From: Sphingomonas ginkgonis
Lineage (GTDB): Bacteria; Pseudomonadota; Alphaproteobacteria; Sphingomonadales; Sphingomonadaceae
Reading direction: 5' to 3'
Assembly (NCBI RefSeq): GCF_003970925.1
Contig: NZ_RWJF01000002.1
Location: forward strand, 1-64,000
DNA: 64,000 nt
Position numbers and translations under genes: made by a program. Positions 60,666-64,000 of the stretch are shown here, piece by piece. Within the stretch, counting starts at the first letter, position 1. Every line of letters starts with the position of its first letter. The notes below the pieces were generated by a model. That model worked only from the letters and a program-made list of their open reading frames with translations. It had not been told where the DNA came from and searched no databases.

Positions 60666-62504
60666 TTAGGCCAGTTCCTCGTCGGTCATGTCCTCCTGCT
60701 CGCCGCCGTCCTCGCCCATGTCGGCGTCGAAGTCCTCTGGCTCGCGCTCGGCCCGGTCGAAGACACCGATGCGCATGGGAGCGGGAAGCCAACGGGCGGG
60801 CAACCGCTCGGACACGTTCACGGCAAGGTCGGCCTTCTTCTTGATGGTCGCGCAATTCTCGGCGCTCGGCGCGCCCACTTCCTCGCGCAGCAGATCGATC
60901 ATCGCGGCACGGCGCATCTTGTCGAACAGGCCGATGGGAGCGGTCCAGCGCGATGCGATGTCTACGCCGCTCGCGCGAGCGATCTGCTCGAAATGGTGGT
61001 GCCGCTGGCCGGGAGAGCCGCCGGCGAACACCGTGCCGTCCACCGTCATCGCGACAAGCCCGGCGAGCAACGCCGCCTTGTCCTCGGCGGTCATGGTCCG
61101 GATCGCCTCAAGCCGGCCCTCGGCAGGAATGGCGGCGAAGCGGGTCGCCATCATGTCCTCGACCGAACGCACGTCGCTGGTCGCCATCAACTCGTCGGGC
61201 ACGTCGGTCGCCACGGCCTTGGCCTGAACCTCTAAAGCCATCTGGTAGCTGTGCGCGCCGTGGAGCAACTGGCCCGCAAGGCTGTCGAGCACGATGTCCA
61301 GCGCCAGCGCGGGGTCGGCTGCGATCGCCTCCTGCACGATCCGCGTCTTAATCCGGGTGAGGTCGGCGAACAGGCTGTTGCCGTAGAGCGGGATCGGACC
61401 GTCATGGCTGGCCTTGGGCTTGGGCTCCGCCTTGGCGCGGTAGAAGCTCTTGCCGAGTGATCCGTCGTGCGCGACCCATAGCGCGACGCCGCCCACGGCC
61501 ACCTGCTCGCGATTGAAGGCGCGCAAACCTTCGGTGATCGCGTCCCGCTCGTCGGTGAGCGGGTCGATGCGTTCATTGTCCTCGCCCTCGGCTGCGGCAA
61601 TCGCCTCGATCTCGGCGTCGATGGCGGCAAGCCGCTCCGTCTCGGCCTCGGTCGGCTCACGGGTCGCCGGATACATGCTGGCCTTCATGTAGAGGTCGTA
61701 GGGCCGTTCCAGCGCAGCGCGGACTTCATGCCACCCGATAGTGCGATACTCGTCCGCTAGTGCGTCCAGCTTCTCCTCCGCCAGTTCGCGCACAAGCTCG
61801 GGGTCGTCCGCGAACCCTTCGGCTCCTTGGCTGAACAGATCGATGGTGATGGTGCCGCCCTTGGCCTCATAAGCGTCCCGCCCGACGAACAGGAACGCGC
61901 CGCTGGTGGTGTCGACCTTCTCGGTGGTGAGCATCCGACGGATGGTGTGGGCGTGGCCGTTCGCCGCCTTGCAGACCTTGGTCTGTTGATCGTGATCGTC
62001 GGTGAGGGTGAGCGCGCGCGCCGCCTCAAGGCTCAACTGGTCCTTGGCGATCAGGTCGATCAGCGCCGGGGCGAGCGCAGACAGGCGGAGCATCTTGTAA
62101 ACGAAGCTGACCGCCTGACCGAACCGGGCGGCGATCTCCTCGGCGTCCATGCCGGTATCGCGGAGCGCGGCGAAGGCGCGGATGCTGTCGGCGGGGTGCA
62201 TGTCCTCGCGCTGGAAGTTCTCCGCCAGCGACAGCTCGATGGCTTCTTCTTTGGTCCGCAGCTCGACGGGAAATGTGTCACTGCTCTTGATCCGCTTGCG
62301 CTTCGCCAGAATTTTGAGTGCGCGGTAACGCCGCCCTCCGGCGAAAATCCACAACAGGCCGTCGTCCTCATAGGCCACGAGGTTCTGCAACAGGCCGTGT
62401 GCCTCGATGTCGTCGGCCATCGCCTCGACGGCAGATGGCTTCACGCGGCGCTGGTTGAGCGGGGAAAGGCGAAGCTGGGAGAGCTTGGGATGGATGATAG
62501 CCAT
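60666..62504 (-). CDS. Large ParB-family DNA-binding protein
   Basis: Second ParB-like protein of the window (612 aa) with no ParA partner. The N-domain has the ParB box GGRRYRALKIL near residue 60, SLAENFQREDMHPADSIRAF near residue 95 and an HTH region (about residues 115-150, TGMDAEEIAARFGQAVSFVYKMLRL). A long C-terminal region of about 440 residues is unassigned and ends in an acidic tail. I chose ATG 62504 (GGAG ahead); the open frame runs further upstream. It is flanked by two parS-like palindromes at 60443 and 63039. Confidence 0.85.
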   Translation of the reverse strand: MAIIHPKLSQLRLSPLNQRRVKPSAVEAMADDIEAHGLLQNLVAYEDDGLLWIFAGGRRYRALKILAKRKRIKSSDTFPVELRTKEEAIELSLAENFQREDMHPADSIRAFAALRDTGMDAEEIAARFGQAVSFVYKMLRLSALAPALIDLIAKDQLSLEAARALTLTDDHDQQTKVCKAANGHAHTIRRMLTTEKVDTTSGAFLFVGRDAYEAKGGTITIDLFSQGAEGFADDPELVRELAEEKLDALADEYRTIGWHEVRAALERPYDLYMKASMYPATREPTEAETERLAAIDAEIEAIAAAEGEDNERIDPLTDERDAITEGLRAFNREQVAVGGVALWVAHDGSLGKSFYRAKAEPKPKASHDGPIPLYGNSLFADLTRIKTRIVQEAIAADPALALDIVLDSLAGQLLHGAHSYQMALEVQAKAVATDVPDELMATSDVRSVEDMMATRFAAIPAEGRLEAIRTMTAEDKAALLAGLVAMTVDGTVFAGGSPGQRHHHFEQIARASGVDIASRWTAPIGLFDKMRRAAMIDLLREEVGAPSAENCATIKKKADLAVNVSERLPARWLPAPMRIGVFDRAEREPEDFDADMGEDGGEQEDMTDEELA

Positions 62505-62547
62505 GATGATGCTCCATGATCTGAATGGAATTGCTGCTGGGAGGGGG

Positions 62548-62739
62548 TCAGCCTTCGAGGCTCGCGAGTTCGTCGAACTCGGCCGAGGCGCGTTGCGCGC
62601 TGCCGCCTGCGTAGGTGACGCCGGTGCGCGGATAGAAGAACACGCGCTCACCCTTGCGGTAGGGGGTGCCGTCGGCGCTGGTGCCGGGGGACTTCGCCCG
62701 TTTCCAGTACGGGTCGCCAGTGTATCGGGTGTAAGCCAT
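62548..62739 (-). CDS. Unknown small basic protein
   Basis: Unrecognised 63-residue protein, rich in Tyr, Gly and Arg (begins MAYTRYTGDPYWKRAKSPG). ATG 62739 is preceded by GAAAGGACA. It precedes the large ParB-like gene in the same direction with a 43-bp gap. The structured leader copy B lies about 50 bp upstream, as copy A does before DUF3768. Confidence 0.65.
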   Translation of the reverse strand: MAYTRYTGDPYWKRAKSPGTSADGTPYRKGERVFFYPRTGVTYAGGSAQRASAEFDELASLEG

Positions 62740-62767
62740 TGTCCTTTCTCCTTCTTTCGAGGCGCAG

Positions 62768-62969
62768 CCGGTTGCCGCTGCAACCGGGTCTGCCTCTCCG
62801 GCGAGGAGCGGGATGGGGAGGGAGGAGCGAAATCGATGGCCTGGCGCGGGCAGGCCGCCCTAGCGCGGCCGACGCCTACAAGGCGTCGGGTGCCGCGCTT
62901 GGCGGACCACACGGGGCTGTCGATTTTGCTTCGGGAACGAAAGGGCAGCAGCCCTTGGTGTTCCCCGCG
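62768..62969 (-). ncRNA. Candidate structured leader element, copy B
   Basis: A ~180-bp core (62790-62969) plus the gene-proximal hairpin CCGGTTGC/GCAACCGG (62768-62787). It aligns with copy A. The stem CCGACGCC/GGCGTCGG (62869-62889) replaces CCGGCCC/GGGTCGG of copy A, and GGGAACG/TGTTCCC with AGGGC/GCCCT (62933-62965) is kept with a wobble pair. It is likely transcribed from the minus strand as the leader of 62548-62739. Confidence 0.55.
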
Positions 62970-63038
62970 TCAGCGGGCCTCCGGGGGAGGGCCGCGGCGC
63001 CCTGCGCAGCGACGTCGCGCCGCTTGGCGCGGCAATAG

Positions 63039-63056
63039 GTGTGCCACGTGGCACAC
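63039..63056. promoter_or_regulatory. parS-like palindrome, copy 6
   Basis: Identical 18-bp palindrome GTGTGCCACGTGGCACAC, intergenic, between leader copy B and the plus-strand gene at 63190. With copy 5 it brackets the large ParB-like gene. Confidence 0.75.
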
Positions 63057-63189
63057 CTCACGCGAGGATCGTCACCCGCATGGGCCGAGACGCCGGCACG
63101 GTGGCTCGGTCGGCGCGCGGCGAGCGTGCCGATAGAGCCGTGCCCGGCAGGGTCGCGCGCCCTATACTCAACTCCAGGAGGATACGATC

Positions 63190-63435
63190 ATGCCACTGAC
63201 CGAACTGCAAAACTGGATCATGCGCGAACTCGGCACCCACCAAGGAAAATCAGACGGGCTTCCGACCCGCGCCGGCGTCGACGCGGAAGAAATGGAACAG
63301 GCGATCGAAGGTCTCGTCCAGCGCCGGTATGTGACGGTGATCGGGCCACCAAACCAGAACAGCTACATGGGCAAGGACGTCGATGAGTTGAGGCTTCAGC
63401 CCAACGGCGTCGGCTATGTGCGAACCCTCAAGTAG
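63190..63435 (+). CDS. Unknown small winged-helix-like protein
   Basis: Unrecognised 81-residue protein (begins MPLTELQNWIMRELG). The length and the helix pattern with a late strand pair (VQRRYVTVIGPPNQNSYM) recall small winged-helix folds. AGGAGG lies ahead of ATG 63190 and a TATACT -10-like box about 27 bp upstream. Its role is unknown. Confidence 0.65.
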   Translation: MPLTELQNWIMRELGTHQGKSDGLPTRAGVDAEEMEQAIEGLVQRRYVTVIGPPNQNSYMGKDVDELRLQPNGVGYVRTLK

Positions 63436-63564
63436 CCGAGAACGGTCGGCTTGGACGCATCCCACCGCAGATGTGCCCGGTTCGGGATGGCAAGAAGCCA
63501 ATCGTGCGATACGGTGCGACTGGCATCGAGGTAGCGACCCTCGACTAAGAGGGGAAACAAGCGG

Positions 63565-64000
63565 ATGTGGCCATTCTCCAAGGCCAAGGTGGCCGAGCCA
63601 CCAAGGTCGGTTACTGTCTTGTCTCGCGAGACGTTGGAAGCAGGCATCCTGGCCGGCAAGGGCGACGGCGTACATATGGCCGTCCTTTACGCGACCATGC
63701 TTGGGTTCGGGCATGAGCTGCTGCGTGAACCGGCTGCGATCAGCGAGTTCATCACCTTCATACAGCGCCCGCCCGACTTCACCCCAGATGGCATCCAGCG
63801 TGCCGTAAGCCGGGTCATCCACGATGCCGACGTGATGTGTCGGGGACAGTCGTTCGACGTGCTAACCTACGGGCCGCAGGGCAATCAAAATGCGCATCTG
63901 CGCCCGCTGCTCGATCCCTATCGACGGGCTATCGAGAAGCACGGAGCCGCACAGGTCTTTGCGGCAGCCAATTTCGATGTCGGCACCTTCATCCAGAAGG
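63565..64000 (+). CDS. Unknown protein, runs off the window
   Basis: An open frame from ATG 63565 (AGGGG ahead) continues to the last base without a stop, at least 145 residues. It begins MWPFSKAKVAEPPRS and is soluble-looking with mixed helices; no family recognised. The 130-bp gap between this gene and the previous stop shows nothing I can identify. Confidence 0.6.
   Translation, partial: MWPFSKAKVAEPPRSVTVLSRETLEAGILAGKGDGVHMAVLYATMLGFGHELLREPAAISEFITFIQRPPDFTPDGIQRAVSRVIHDADVMCRGQSFDVLTYGPQGNQNAHLRPLLDPYRRAIEKHGAAQVFAAANFDVGTFIQK

Noticed and set aside
62505..62912. N-terminal extension of the large ParB-like protein
   Set aside because: The frame is open but overlaps the small gene at 62548 and leader copy B in part, and ATG 62504 has a GGAG site and begins at the ParB domain.
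1..64000. tRNA, tmRNA or rRNA genes
   Set aside because: I looked for cloverleaf-like or rRNA-like stretches in all gaps and saw none; this was by eye only.

Overview
The window looks like about 64 kb of a GC-rich alphaproteobacterial plasmid or plasmid-like conjugative element, most likely from a sphingomonad. The reasons are the gene families, the alphaproteobacterial LexA box (GTTC-N7-GTTC) before umuDC, the RepA plus iteron origin, and a VirB/D4 transfer system beside a MOBP-type relaxase. No rRNA or tRNA gene and no CRISPR array was seen. Similarity calls are by eye, without database searches.

Layout. (1) 1-11.9 kb: one conjugation operon in canonical order (virB2-B3-B4-B5, an EexN-like exclusion lipoprotein, virB6, an unknown gene in the virB7 position, virB8-B9-B10-B11, virD4, a free-standing LPD7 protein). 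(2) 12.1-22.7 kb: accessory block with a sulfite-type operon (LysR regulator, TDT exporter, Tat-exported molybdoenzyme, cytochrome c), a second cytoplasmic SUOX-fold enzyme with an MgtC-like protein, a DUF305/YVTN/ECF sigma/anti-sigma operon, and a fluoride riboswitch driving a CLC-F fluoride exporter followed by a broken DUF190 gene. (3) 22.8-30.2 kb: backbone with relaxase, MobC-like protein, an oriT with an RP4-like nic, parB, parA, small regulators, ssb, and a repA origin flanked by eight iterons. (4) 30.2-54.8 kb: metal-resistance island holding a serine recombinase, arsR-C-B-N2-H, a MerR-controlled glutaredoxin/MauE fusion, a copper block (DUF411, DUF305, PepSY, copB, copA) under a cnrYXH-like ECF module, copC split by an IS481-family element, copD, a Cys-rich copper-binding protein, a czcICBA-like operon with two CDF transporters, and a CadR/ZntR-type regulator diverging from a third CDF. 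(5) 54.8-64 kb: SOS-controlled umuDC and an SRAP gene, a VbhTA-like Fic toxin/antitoxin pair, DUF3768, a frameshifted HU gene, an HNH protein, a large ParB-like protein and unknown genes.

Two global signals tie the backbone together. First, an identical 18-bp palindrome, GTGTGCCACGTGGCACAC, occurs six times (5451, 11927, 22840, 24573, 60443, 63039). It shares the CACGTG core of parS (12 of 16 positions with the chromosomal consensus) and is absent from the 24.6-60.4 kb accessory stretch. Most copies sit at 3' ends of backbone operons, and three are translated inside proteins, each time as VPRGTP. This suggests a parS/KorB-like partition and regulatory network. Second, a ~180-bp element is duplicated at 59352-59527 and 62790-62969. 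Both copies lie about 52 bp upstream of minus-strand genes and have stems whose sequences differ while pairing is kept. I read this as a candidate undescribed structured leader RNA.

Decay is visible in four genes: copC (IS insertion with 6-bp target duplication), copB (127-bp tandem duplication plus a reading-frame break), the HU gene (one extra base) and the DUF190 gene (frameshift and truncation).
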